A stretch of DNA of 64,000 bases from Paracentrotus lividus. Its lineage: Eukaryota > Echinodermata > Echinoidea > Camarodonta > Echinidae. Below the pieces are notes generated by a model. It had not been told where the DNA came from and ran no database searches. It saw nothing but the letters and a program-made list of their open reading frames with translations. This document shows positions 12,371-24,130 of the stretch, piece by piece. Numbering within the stretch: position 1 is the stretch's first letter; every line of letters begins with the position of its first letter. The translations under genes were made by a program, and so were the position numbers. The stretch lies in assembly GCA_940671915.1 (NCBI GenBank), contig CALNVZ010003430.1:23457600-23521599 (forward strand), given 5' to 3'.

Positions 12371-13348
12371 ACGCACATAGAGAAGGGAATAGTGGAGAGC
12401 AATTGTGAAAGCAGGGTAACAGAAAAAATTACACAATAAAGTACAGTATGGTTTGGTGGGGGAGGGGGAGGAGGTATGTCGTGCTCAGAAAGGGATGGAG
12501 AAGGAAAATGTAACATTACGCGAAGGTTAAAAATAGAAACAGCATCTGAGAAAGGACGAAAGAAGGTGTAATGTTAAGGATGTGTCACCATGACATAAGT
12601 CATGTATATCGTGCTGTTATATTGAGGGACATGAGTAATTGCTTCTACCACCAATAGCTACACTCTTTAATTTTACAATGATTGTCTGCCTTCCATGAAA
12701 CAATAAAAACTTCACAAACACAACAAATCAGAAGATTACTTTTAACTAATTTACTGCCAATACACAGAGATACTATTCTGAAATAATAGTATTTCGGGAT
12801 TTATGTCATACTTTATATATAACATATGCAATATGCAAACAGGGGTACAAACTATTTCATTAAACCTGTGTCCTAGTTCTTAAGATATAATACGTAGTAG
12901 AAATAATAATAGGTTCTTTGTAGTGCCTTCTTAATCACATGTTGACTCTAAAGCTCCTGTGTTGTACATTAAACTTGGCCTTGGTTTAGATAGAATAGGC
13001 CCCCATTCCATTAGCACCTGTGCGACTTAATTAAACATTAAAGTAGGTCCACCAATCACAGCACAAACCAGCTGAAGATTGGGGTAGGCCTTTTTGTTTG
13101 TCACCCCTTTATATGATACCAGGTCCCAGTGGACCTACTAAATTCAATCAAATAAACATTGATCAGGTATTAGTATTGAGCATGTATACAAATACATATA
13201 TCTTCTGGTAGGCAATTTGTGCACACCAGTGAGATCTACAGTAGATAGTAAAACACTGATGAACTCTTACTTTGTGAAACTGAAGACGCTAACCCTAACC
13301 CAATACCCCCTATATTTTTTGTGAGTGTCCAGTGTATGTCTGTCAGTC

Positions 13349-13362
13349 TCTCTCCCTCTCTC

Positions 13363-13402
<40 letters not shown>
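13349..13402. repeat. (CT)n microsatellite
   Basis: CTCTCTC run with few interruptions. The overlapping serine/leucine ORFs are artefacts. Confidence 0.92.
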
Positions 13403-13404
<2 letters not shown>

Positions 13405-13689
13405 ATCCTCCTACTTTCTTTTGCAAGCATTTCATCTCAGCTTCTCCTTCATTATCCTGTCTATTTTCTCTCTCCCTCCTATTTTGAAACTATAGGCCCC
13501 TTTCAGACCAGTACTAGACTGCAACAAATGGAAATCTTAAACAGGAATCCTGTCCTTCATGGCTTTGTCCATCCTCCTTCCATTGACTAGTCCATTGTGG
13601 TCAGCTGCCAAGTTCCTATCAAGGGGAAAGATGCAGACGCACTGGGTTATCTCATCTCAAGTGTACTACCATTACCCCCAAATCAACGT

Positions 13690-14165
13690 CTACAGGCACT
13701 GTTCACATGTCACATTTCAAGTTGGCATCAACTACATCTATATAGATCAAAGGACACTGTTCACACTTCACATTATCAGCTGGTATCAACTATACATCTG
13801 TATATAGATCACGAAGCAGTGTTCACACTCTGTAATGTTGAGGTGGAATCGTGTCTACAGGCACTGTTCAGATTCTACATGTTAGGCTGGAATGAATCTA
13901 CAACAAAGTCTACAAACCGACTGTTCAAAATTATTGGTTTGCTGGAATCATCAGTGTTTGCACTCTACATGATCTACGTTAAAGCCTAGAGGCAGTGTTC
14001 AGATTCTACATGATCTATGTTAAAGCCTAGAGGCAGTGTTCAGATTCTACCTGTTAAAGTTGGAAGCGTATCTTCATGTACATCACTGTTCACATAATCA
14101 TGATAAAGCTGGATTCACATGTACATCTTTGTATACGTGCACTGTTCACACTCTACTTTAAAGCT
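13690..14165. repeat. Degenerate minisatellite with CACTGTTCAC core
   Basis: The core CA[CG]TGTTCA[CG]A recurs at least eight times (13697, 13755, 13817, 13862, 13993, 14034, 14084, 14140), spaced roughly 40-60 bases, with variable linkers such as TACATGATCTACGTTAAAGC. The 130-codon plus-strand ORF over it is repeat-derived. Confidence 0.75.
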
Positions 14166-14235
14166 GATACCTTTGACTTTACTCAAGTATTTTAATGGTT
14201 GACCTTCTCTATCAGATCATGAGGCCCATCAATAA

Positions 14236-14257
14236 GTCATATATATATATATATATC
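14236..14257. repeat. (AT)n microsatellite
   Basis: Alternating ATATAT run of about 20 bases. Confidence 0.85.
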
Positions 14258-14602
14258 CCACCAACACTTAGATCATAATTACAGTAGTATATCAACATGT
14301 GTAATTAATCACTACTGATGAATACAACGGGTATCTCGATGGGGGGGACTGGGCCTACTCTTCAGTCTATTATTAGATACACATATGTACCAATATGCAC
14401 AGTGAATCAGAAACAAGAATTGAGATATTGGAAATGTGAGATGCTAGAGACACATCAGATGTCATACCTTTTCAGTATTGAGACTTATTTGGGGAATTTA
14501 TTTTGTTATCTTACAGTCTAAAATAAAAGTGAAAATGACCACTCACAGTCATGGTCAATTTAGTTTAAAATAGTTCACACTGTGTGGCCATATCACTTGA
14601 TC

Positions 14603-14735
14603 AGTCCCATCCCATGGGTTTTGGTGTAGTGTTTATTGTGACCCTAAACTGGCTGCTTAGTCCCATCCCATGAGGTTTAGTGTAGTGCCACACCAACCAT
14701 CTTCAGTCCCATCCCAAGGGTTTCATGTGGTGTTT
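14603..14735. repeat. Three-unit tandem repeat with AGTCCCATCCCA core
   Basis: AGTCCCATCCCATGGG-like units begin at 14603, 14659 and 14704, each followed by GGTTT...GTGTAGTG-like sequence; spacing is 56 then 45 bases. Confidence 0.65.
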
Positions 14736-15952
14736 ATGGTAGGGCATCTGATTTCTCTGATTATCACCCAAAACTGTCTGTGCTATTTCTTCCTCTCCAC
14801 CTTGTCCCCCTATCGGACGGACATCTCGGCCAAATAAACAGCCACCATTGACACTGCAGGTTTCAGTTTCCTGGCCTGATTTATGAACCACTCCACAAAG
14901 AAAGACACAGAATTGTTTGGGATTTTGTCACTGAAGCAAGCTCTCTTCAGTCAATGTTATCACCGCATCCTCATTTCTAAACTATTTTAATGAATCTGCT
15001 TTTTAATGTTATCTGCATGATAAATGTGGACTAGTTTTTAATTGGCCGTCTGTCGAAGAAACCAAAGACTTTATAAAGTATCATCAAAAGAATGATCCAT
15101 TTGCTAATACTTCATTCTACATTCACTAATTGACTTGAGCTACTAACAATCAACAACTATGAAATGCAAATACCAAGACAAAGAGATACACAGCAGTCAT
15201 AGAATGGCATCTGAGACAAAACAGAGCAATAAATTGATATCATTTTCTTTATTCAGATCATTCACAAAGCAAGGAGACTTTGTTTATTTTGAAGTTCAAG
15301 TTGTTCACTGTACAGTACTTGAGTGTGATCTGAGGTTTTTTTTTTTAATCTCTCTGACTTGCCAAAGATTCAAACCTTCAGAGAAAGCAAGGAATCTCCT
15401 TAGAGAAAGCGATACTTCACCATCTTTCCAAGAAAAACTCTCAAAATGTCCACTTGGGATAATCAAGTAAATTCATAGAAGTGCTGGACATTGTCAAAAC
15501 GTGAATATAATTCTGTGGCATAGAGTGGACAAAATTAAAAACACCCCTGAATGTCTATGAAGTACTTCTTAAAGCTCAAAAAGAATTATAAGCAGCATCA
15601 GAATATCATCACTAAAAATGCAATGTCATAACATAACAAAAATCTTATAAATTATAATGAAATTATCGTATGTGTCTAATCACTTTTCAATGCTGTGACT
15701 TTCATTATCAGGCCCATCAATCTCTCGACTCAGCAGGACAGAACTGAAGAAAGAAATCTGACATTTCTGATTTATCATCAAGGAGCTTACTGGGTCGAAG
15801 AAGGGGTATAAATAATGGCATTTATCGATAAAAGATGCGTTCTTGACAGAAGTCTAGGTCATAAAAACTCTAACTCCCCCAAAATAATTCAGCATTGAGG
15901 CTAAACCCTATTGCAAAACACTAGTAGACCAAAGAAGCGACCCTTGCTAGGC

Positions 15953-16377
15953 GTTGCTGCACTAGCTAGATGTATTAAGTAATATCGTGCTAATTGGTGG
16001 ATTGGGAAAACCCCTCAAAAACAAACCGGTGCTGCACTTGCTCAAGCTTGAGCTAAAGTTTTGCATAAACGACCTGACCTCGAGATTGAATCAACAAGCC
16101 AAATGTATTGCGCAACTAGTAACTACTACAGCTTGATAATGCACGAACAGGAGCATGATGGGATTAGGCCAATTTTGAGCTAGTGCAGAGCCGCACAATC
16201 GAGCAAAACCACAAAGCTAGAGTTTTTGTAAAAATCCCAAGTAGACTTGGGCTGGGATTTTGCCTAATTCAGCACATTATTATAATTAGAGAGAAAAAGC
16301 CTGACATTCTCTGAAAGCGCTAATCTATCAGATCAGAATTAGCACACTATGTATCAAGCTCAAACTAGTGCAGCACC
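15953..16377. repeat. Nested inverted repeats with CTGCAC(T)AG cores
   Basis: GGTGCTGCACTTG at 16028 is inverted at 16365-16377 (CTAGTGCAGCACC), and the match continues imperfectly through CAAGCTTGAGC. A second pair, GTTGCTGCACTAGCT (15953-15967) and AGCTAGTGCAG (about 16178-16188), is interleaved. Hairpins such as AATCCCAAGT...CTTGGGCTGGGATT lie inside. This is probably two related non-autonomous elements. Confidence 0.5.
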
Positions 16378-16882
16378 GCCTTCTGTCTTTTGTTCGATTT
16401 TAAGATGGAGGCAAATACCTATGTTGTGTGGTAGAAGGAGGCGCGCTGCGGGAGGAGTTTGAATTTATTTTCTTTACTACACAAACATTGAGGCCTGGGC
16501 TGGAGTGGGGATGCAACCAAGAGACTTGAAGCTATAAACAAATCTTAGATATAAAATGGACAGATTGGATGTTAAAAGCCATAAGTGTATAGGCCCAGCT
16601 GTATAGTTTACTTGCCTTCAATCTGAATCCTCCACTGTTGGTATGCACCCCAACTCCATTTGACCTCCTTCTCGGGTTTTTGTTTGCGCTCCTAAAACAA
16701 CTCGTTTATGTATTTTTCTTTCAGGATGGGTTATCACAGGTCACTATCTACGCTAACACACCTTTTGCCATTGCCTTGATTTTTTAAAAGATTTTTTCTT
16801 TGATTTCCACATTTTTATTTAATAGATGCATAATTAATTATATTTCAATGCTATCTTCCTAACACATTTAAGAGATTCCATG

Positions 16883-17071
16883 ACATTTGTTCCTGCGACA
16901 ACTGCTCCACTATATGCTAAACAATAATTGACTATTACTTCAATCCTGGACTTAACACTATATTCTACCCTAAACCAAACCCTAAATCTAAAAACCCAAC
17001 ATAAAACTCTTTGGAACCCTAACCCTTTTTATATGAAATAAAGCCTAAATCAAAGTCGCAGGAGCAAATGT
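16883..17071. mobile_element. MITE with CCCTAA-like interior, copy 1
   Basis: The inverted ends ACATTTGTTCCTGCGAC and GTCGCAGGAGCAAATGT bound 189 bp whose interior contains CCCTAAACC, CCCTAAATC and CCCTAACCC. A second copy in the opposite orientation lies at 63566-63744, so these telomere-like words are part of a mobile element and not a telomere. Confidence 0.75.
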
Positions 17072-17170
17072 GGTGTCACCATTTTAGAGCATTCATGCTC
17101 TATATGCAAAACATACTGTCAAAATGGAAAGGTAATGTATTTGCGGATCTTGAAATGAAGTGTTTTTGTA

Positions 17171-17285
17171 AGAGATCTATGTTTGAAGTCATTAAATTCA
17201 AAATAATATTCTATGGAATACAAAGTTAGAGATCTATGTTTAAAGTTATTAAATTCAAAATAATATTCTGTTCAATAAAGAGTCG
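17171..17285. repeat. 57-bp tandem duplication
   Basis: AGAGATCTATGTTT[G/A]AAGT followed by ATTAAATTCAAAATAATATT occurs at 17171 and again at 17228 with few differences. Confidence 0.85.
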
Positions 17286-19114
17286 GTACAAGCCTGATCT
17301 AAAAAGAGAATCATATTACACTCAGACTTATTCTCCTACAGACATTTTGACATTCTCATTACAAAACTCTATCCCAATAGACCAGCTACTCTTGGATTCC
17401 TAAACGATACACGTTGAGGAGACGAACCCTCTTCAAAGCCTATAAACTCATCCCTAAAATCTACCAATTTCTCGGCAGCCCCCCAAGAAAGTCTTCAAAC
17501 TCCATCCCCCAAAAACCTTTACTAATCCTCCAAAATATTTGGCTTGGATTCAGTCGTATATAAACATGTAATCTCCGCTGAAATGCCCAAGAAAATTGCC
17601 TGTCAGCTTCCCTCGATACATGGAGCGTAACGACTTGATTTCGACGAGGGAGTTTATTCTGGATTTGCGGGTGAAGCGAGAAACTCTGGTCAGCCTTGAC
17701 TTTCTAACCATAGTTGGGTATCAAAACATCCCTGACACTCAAAGTCAATATTTTCAGAACATTTGGATTTCGATTCATCTTCAATTCATTGGCTTTGATT
17801 ATGTGTGTTGATGTTGCACAAAGTTCTCAAAGACCATAGACCTGAATTCACCTGTGTATAACCTGTAATGATGCAGATGTATCAAAAAAGGCAGATATAC
17901 TTCACCGTTGAGTGAAAAATCTGACCCAATTCGGGTGATTTTGGGTGAGGATTGAGAGAATATTGAATTTCTTGATTTGGTTACTATCCAAATTCATGTC
18001 TACCTGTCATCAAATGGGGGATTGCCACAGCAGGGTTTTTCATGCTAGAAAAGCCATCCACTTCCAGAGGCAGCCAAAAAGTGGTAGGTTAATTTTTTTA
18101 ATTAATAATTAAAATTTACTCAGCATTTCTTTCAAAAGGGGGAATGGCTTTTGTAATGGGATATGCTTATTCAAGCTAGAAAAGATTTCGGCTAATAATT
18201 TCTTGTCATAACAAAGTGGCAGAGATACAGTTCTGTATCATAGGCTGCTGTCTGAAGCCTGAAAGAGCATGTGAATTTTTGTTATGGGAAGTATAAGTAC
18301 AAATATTAATGCCTGCCTAGATTCTAGCTTCTTGCACTTCTACAATACACTATTTTATGCTTAAAGTTAATTATTAATTGTTATTTCCATCTACAAGCTA
18401 AGTTTTAGAGAAAAATGTTGCATAGGCGGCCATTTTGTTTCTTCCTGAAGACATAGAACAACTGATGAGTCCCTTCAGACTCTGCAAGCACACTGACAAT
18501 CTTCACATGCAATCACACAAATGAATAAGCCCAGCAAGACCAACTTTTGGGTCAACAATCAACAGCCTTCGCAGCCAATTAGGAATTAATTAGGTTCGTA
18601 GAGAGAAGGGTTCACTGTATGGATCGCATTGCCAATTTGATGATATGGACAGCTAGTAAGAAGTTAATGGTAATTATCGACTCGTTTTTCATACTGATGT
18701 GATCCCAGCACAGCAGGAATTGAACATGGTCTGTACAGAAACAAAGTGTAGGAAAAAGACAATTTTACTCTCAGTGCATTTTGTAAAAAAGTTGTAGATA
18801 AAATATAAAAAATGTGAGAACATTGATTGATACTAATGATATATAAATGGAATAAAGGTGTGATTGACAGAAGAACAGAATGAACAAGATGACATCAAGA
18901 TAGAAAGACAGACTGACAAAAGAACTCAATTACAGGTGCTGAAAGGAAAGATCATCATAGACTCTAAAGGGATAGAGAAATTTTTTTGTTGTTGAAATAA
19001 TGAAAGATGAAATGACTTGAAAACACAGAAAAATTGGAAAGAGGGCTACAAGTTAGAGAGAGTAATACAGCACAGAAGAAAAAGTTGGTAATGGTAGGAT
19101 AGAAATAGCATCCA

Positions 19115-19290
19115 CGCTGACTGAGGCCGGCCCCAGACAGGGCTATAATTCACGCTCCGTGCCTCTCTGAACCGGCCATTGTGCACCCCTACCGCTCCGG
19201 CAAATTGGACACACAATGCTGCCTGGTGTTTTGGAGGACAGGGGCGCGTGGCTGGCGTGTGTGGGGCATAAACATGGTTTTCAGATCACC
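19115..19290. promoter_or_regulatory. GC-rich intronic island with paired SOX-type sites
   Basis: This island is clearly richer in GC than the surrounding intron. It contains CCATTGTG at 19176-19183 and the inverted CACAATG at 19212-19218. It could be an intronic enhancer; the ORF across it (19181-19378) has no recognisable protein character. Confidence 0.3.
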
Positions 19291-20356
19291 TCTCTCACCT
19301 CTGTGCCTTCTTCTATCACTATCAAACAACCCCAAAAAATATGACTGGAGTTTAGATGTCTCCACGCATTCTCGTTAGAATGGAATGTGCTGGTCTATTA
19401 CAGAATAGGAGCTTTTTTTTCAATTCGTCACATAAATTGAATAAAACAAGTTCATATGGAAGTTTTCAATACTGGCCAACTTTTATAAGATAAACAATGG
19501 GAAATGCAGTATTCATGAGTTTTATTATTGAAACGCTAAAAACCATGACTCCCTCCAGTTTTATTCAACTCTAAAGTCAGATAAGAGTTTGTAACTGCAG
19601 ACTAGGCGTTAGCAATAAATGAAAGAGATGAATAATTTTCTATGGTTGTGAGACGTTGTATACTCATATTGTAAACACAGACGGTTGGAGGTGCTACCGA
19701 ATTAGTTGAAAACTTTACATCAGCAGAAAAAGAAAGAAGAGTAAATTTATTGAAGCTGATATCATTTAAAACATTGAGCCTTGAAAGAATCTTCGTCATA
19801 TGCCATTTTGGCATATTCTTGTTCTTTAAGTTTACATTTAATTTCAGGTTGTGGTAAGAGCAGAGCCAAACAAAATAATCTGAGAAGGGAAAATACAGGT
19901 AAAACCTTTGACATAAAGACTTGTTGCATTTCAACGTAATAAAAAATAAATTGAGCTTATCAATTGAACTTGGCTTGCACAAGGCAATGAGACAATAATA
20001 CATGTTTCCAATTTTATATTGTAATACGGGATGCACGTTTCACGCTTGAAACTTTCCTAACTCACAAAATCTTAAAATCACTTTTTTAAAAGACAGAAAG
20101 TTTCTACGTGAGTGGTCTTCTTCATATCAGACAATAATGGGACCTGTGTCAAACTGAATCATGAATGTACTGAACATTTTCACCATGTGCCAATTAGGAC
20201 CTGGTCTAACCGAAAGTTGACCCTGGAACAGCTGCTTTTTAGAGATTCCTACATGGTACCAAAAGTTACATGGAAGATACATCAATTCTGTAATGAAGCA
20301 ATTAGACTTGAAGACCATGTTTCTGCGAAATGTAAACTTTTTCTTGTTTCTTGTAC

Positions 20357-20740
20357 AGAGGGGTAAAAGCACTCCGTTAGAGGGGGAAAACTTATCTGGT
20401 GGAAAGTGGTAAAATGACTCTGGTAGAGGGAGGCACAGATAGAGCTTTACTGGAAGAGAGGGGTAAAAGGACTCCTGTAGAGGGGGCAAGGATAGATATT
20501 TTACCAGTAGTGAGGGGTAAAAGAACTCTGGAAGATGGGGCAAGGACAAAACTTTTACTGGTAGAGAGGGGTAAAAGGACTCCTGTAGAGGGGTGGGGGG
20601 CAAGGATAGATATTTTACCAGTAGAGAGGGGTAAAAGAACTCTGGAAGAGAGGGGCATGGATAGAGCTTTTACTGGTAGAGAGGGGTAAATAATCTCCGG
20701 TAGAAGGGTAAAATTATTCTGGCAGAGGGGGCAAAGATGA
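20357..20740. repeat. About 63-bp minisatellite with alternating unit types
   Basis: Units begin GAGAGGGGTAAAAG and carry either ACTCCTGTAGAGGG...GATAGATATTTTACCAGTA or ACTCTGGAAGA...CTTTTACTGGTAGA. The two types alternate, giving a roughly 126-base higher-order period. Because 63 is divisible by three, frames stay open on both strands, which creates the 96-codon plus and 88- and 158-codon minus ORFs. Confidence 0.85.
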
Positions 20741-21101
20741 TGGGTGGGTCAGAAGGTATACCAATCAAGTGGTAGGAACAAAGTGATGCGCTACACAAAC
20801 ACATCATGACTCCTGTCAACATTACTAGGTCTGTCATGTAAAGAAAACCACGCTAGCTGACTGACTGACATCGCGGCTGATTCGATCAAAGAGATGAAAG
20901 ACGAAAAGTGGGAGAGAGAACATTAACATAAAGAGCTATACACCTCCAGACAAGGAGTGGATATAAAACAAAACACCGGATAGAATCTACCGGTAATTGG
21001 ACCATGCATTGTCAACAGGATGTTATATAATTAAGAAAGACATGTTCAGTGGGATTAAATAGATGTAAAAGTAGTTTTGACAATTGGGGTAGGATTGGAG
21101 A

Positions 21102-21106
<5 letters not shown>

Positions 21107-21149
<43 letters not shown>

Positions 21150-21156
21150 GAGAGAG
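21107..21156. repeat. (GA)n microsatellite
   Basis: About 50 bases of AGAGAG with one TGAG interruption. Confidence 0.95.
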
Positions 21157-23208
21157 GAAAAAGGTATCTATCTTTGTAACTAGAATGAGGATGTTATTCA
21201 TGTAACCAATGATTCAGTTTGCAGTAATGCTGTCGCCACATTCTGAGTCCATCCCTATCACTCATAAATTGACCAGTTGTCTCACTATCTGACTCAATCA
21301 GCAACATAGTCTTCTTCCATACTAAAAAATAGTTATTTCTCCAACTTATTTCATAATAATCCACCATATACCCTAGTACATACAAAACAAAATTAGTTAT
21401 ATAATCTTTCTGATATTAATTTAAACAAATTTAATTTGTTAAAAGATTTAAATTATCATAACTTCATACATTGCTGTTTTTCAGCAAGATTTTAAAAAGG
21501 TCCTTTTCACAGATATTTTACATGAAAAAATCTTCACTTAAAGAACATATGCAAAGTTCCTTTATCTTTTATTGTTCTATATTGCAGCCTGCATTGTGCA
21601 AAGCAGAACCCACAAGCAATATCCCTCCCAACATAATCAAAGTAAAAAAATATCTGGGTCTTGAAGGAGGCTAGATGATCCAGCCACGCGACCCATCTCC
21701 AGCCAGACTCTTCAAACTATAAATCCTTCTCTTCTTCTGCAACATCCACCTCGTTACACAGACAGTCAGCTGCAACACTAGTCATAATAATACATCCAAC
21801 ATATTTAATGTGCTGACTACAGGGTGTATGCTAAGGCAAGGACTAAGGTCTAAATTTAGAAGAACGACACAGGAGACAAGTAGGAGAGATAGGGCCACAG
21901 CTTAAATATATAGTGACTAACTTTCGAAGGTCCATTTCGCCAGATAAACCAGTTTTACATTCTGGTAGGTAAAGAATAATCTGACATTTCTACAAAGGAA
22001 GAGCTTCTTTGCAGATTCCAGTCAAAAGAAACCACATTTTGATGGATATAAAGACTTCCATTATCTCAATTTCAAATGGTATAGAATTTGTTGATTCATT
22101 GTTTTGAGTAGGTTTTATAGTGCAACTTGGGCGAAACTACAAGGGGGGGGGGGTGTAGCAACAATAAAATGATACAATAAGTTGCAGCACATAGTGAAAT
22201 TACATTGAGGAGGCACTTTTGTAAACTCTGAGAAACATCTACCATGCCTTCAAACCTGTATAAAGTGACTAGCAATGAAGAGTTGAAGGAGAATTTTGGT
22301 ATCAGAAGAGTGATAGCATGGAGGATGATGCGTGGAGGGATGAGGGAAGGAAATTGAGTGAAACATCTTGGGAAAACAGGTGCAGACAGGGAAGGGACAT
22401 AACACGAGCCACCAAGACTTCAAGAGAAGGATGATACTGGAGGGAGGAGCTAAACTTTATTCATTCATAAATCTCGCTTGCTCGCGACTTGAGTTGCGGT
22501 CTTCTCTCTAAATCTCATGCCAGCCACACATTTTCCATCATTGTCATCGTCACCTAGACCTGCCTTCATCCTGAGCCAAATCCAGGCACAGCCGCTACGG
22601 AAAGGTTCAATCCCCTTTCAAAGTAGCAATCCCCGAGTGAATCGCACCCCCTTTGAAACACGGACGGGTGATAAATTATTCTACTCTTGCAGCCCTCCTT
22701 TATGGAAAGAAACTTGACCAGATAATACTGGTCATTCCCCTTTGTCATCCTCACTTATATTAGCAATTGTAAACGAATCATAATAGTTGACTATAGAGTA
22801 CAGAAAAATGATGTCATTGTACCAAAGTCACACCAAAACCTGTGCAAGTAAGCCCGTTGCTGGAATGCATTCAGGCTTAACCTCATGCATGAGCTTGCAT
22901 GTAAACCGAGAGAACCTATAAATATGACAATAGTATTATATCATCTGAATCAAACTTATATTGCAGACAAATATGATGTGTGGTGAGGGCCAAAGATTTT
23001 ATGCATATTTAAGATTGAAGTAAAATCCTTGTAGCTCTCAGTAAATCCTTTGAATAAATGGAGTAAACTCAGAGCGAGTAGGCATGCCATTAAACCTTTC
23101 AAAGAGTATATACTCAGCCAAATAATGTTTTGGCAGAAAGGTTTAGGAAAATATAAGTTGTTGTGTGTTGGAAAGGAAGGTAATGGTTAGGAACTGTGAC
23201 CATCCCTA

Positions 23209-23616
23209 ATGGTGGTATCTCACTTTGTGGAGATGGATTTGGGACTACTTTGAGATGGTTTTGAAACAGTTTTGAGACTGTTTTGAAACTTGTTGCGGAG
23301 ACATCTCCTGAGTCCCTGCGACGTTTCATGAGTTTCAGGAATCTCAAAACCGTCTCAAAGTCATGAAAATAGTCTCAAATCCATTTCCGTGACGAAAAAA
23401 AAGTATCAGAGATGTCTCCCCGACCAAAACATAAGTATTGTCTCCGTGATAGACAAAAAAAAAAAAAAAAAACGGCTTTGGGACTACTTTGAGGCAGTTT
23501 TGAGATTCCTGAATCTCACGAAATGTGGCGGGGACTCTGGAAATGTCTTGGAAACGTCTCCACAACAAGTTTCAAAACAGTCTCACAACTGTTTCCGCTA
23601 AGTGAGATACCACCAT
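23209..23616. mobile_element. 408-bp foldback element flanked by TA
   Basis: The ends ATGGTGGTATCTCACTT and its inverse are flanked by TA at 23207-23208 and 23617-23618. The match continues imperfectly for about 170-190 bases per arm, through GTTTTGAAAC, TTGTGGAGAC, GGAATCTCAAAAC and TTTGAGAC words. The spacer contains two A-rich runs. It has no coding capacity. A TA target duplication with long arms suggests a foldback-type MITE mobilised by a TA-targeting transposase. Confidence 0.75.
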
Positions 23617-24073
23617 TAGCTAAAACATTTAGGCGGTAGTGACTAGTCAGGTGAAATTCTTTCACACATTGAGGTTTCATAGGCTTGCTTACTTTCGCCA
23701 GGATGAAGATACTTAAACGAATAATCCACATATGAAATGACTCATGAACGGTCCAACCACAACCTAATCTTCCTCAGATGTGGACTTGTTACCTCCACAA
23801 CCTTGGAGGGGTTCCCATAGCAACGGGAGCCAGGGAGGGATGGCAAACCTCTTTCCTCACAAAGCAATGCTACTGTGGAGTGATGCGGCGAAGGATACCA
23901 AATGCTGCATAACTGCTCATAAATGCAGAGGAGAGGATGTATAAAAACAGTTGGTAAAAGTGCGTGAATGTTGGGAGGTTTGGAATTTTGGGGATGGTAT
24001 ACAATTCTGTCATACAAGGACATCCTGACAGGATGGGGAAAGAAGATGGGGGAAAGAAACAAAATCAGACAGC

Positions 24074-24130
24074 AAAAAAAAAAAAAAAAAAAAATTAAAA
24101 TTGAAATAAAAAAAATAAAAATAAAGAGAA
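24074..24130. repeat. Poly-A / A-rich low complexity
   Basis: About 20 A residues followed by AAATTAAAATTGAAATAAAAAAAATAAAA. The lysine-rich ORF across it is an artefact. Confidence 0.9.

Noticed and set aside
12033-12516. Arg/Glu-rich and Ser/Leu-rich ORFs resembling SR or coiled-coil proteins
   Set aside because: They come entirely from GA/CT low-complexity DNA, with complementary ORFs on both strands.
13559-13989. 130-codon ORF
   Set aside because: It lies in the CACTGTTCAC minisatellite, with no splice signals or recognisable domain.
15773-15815. Possible alternative first exon MPLFIPLLRP with GTAAGC donor in phase 1
   Set aside because: Short hydrophobic frame with no promoter context; the phase match has a one-in-three chance.
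16970-17030. Interstitial telomere (CCCTAA)
   Set aside because: Only scattered words inside a dispersed element also present at 63566-63744; no true tandem array.
20127-20689. 158-codon and 96-codon ORFs with proline/serine repeats
   Set aside because: Produced by the 63-bp minisatellite, open on both strands.
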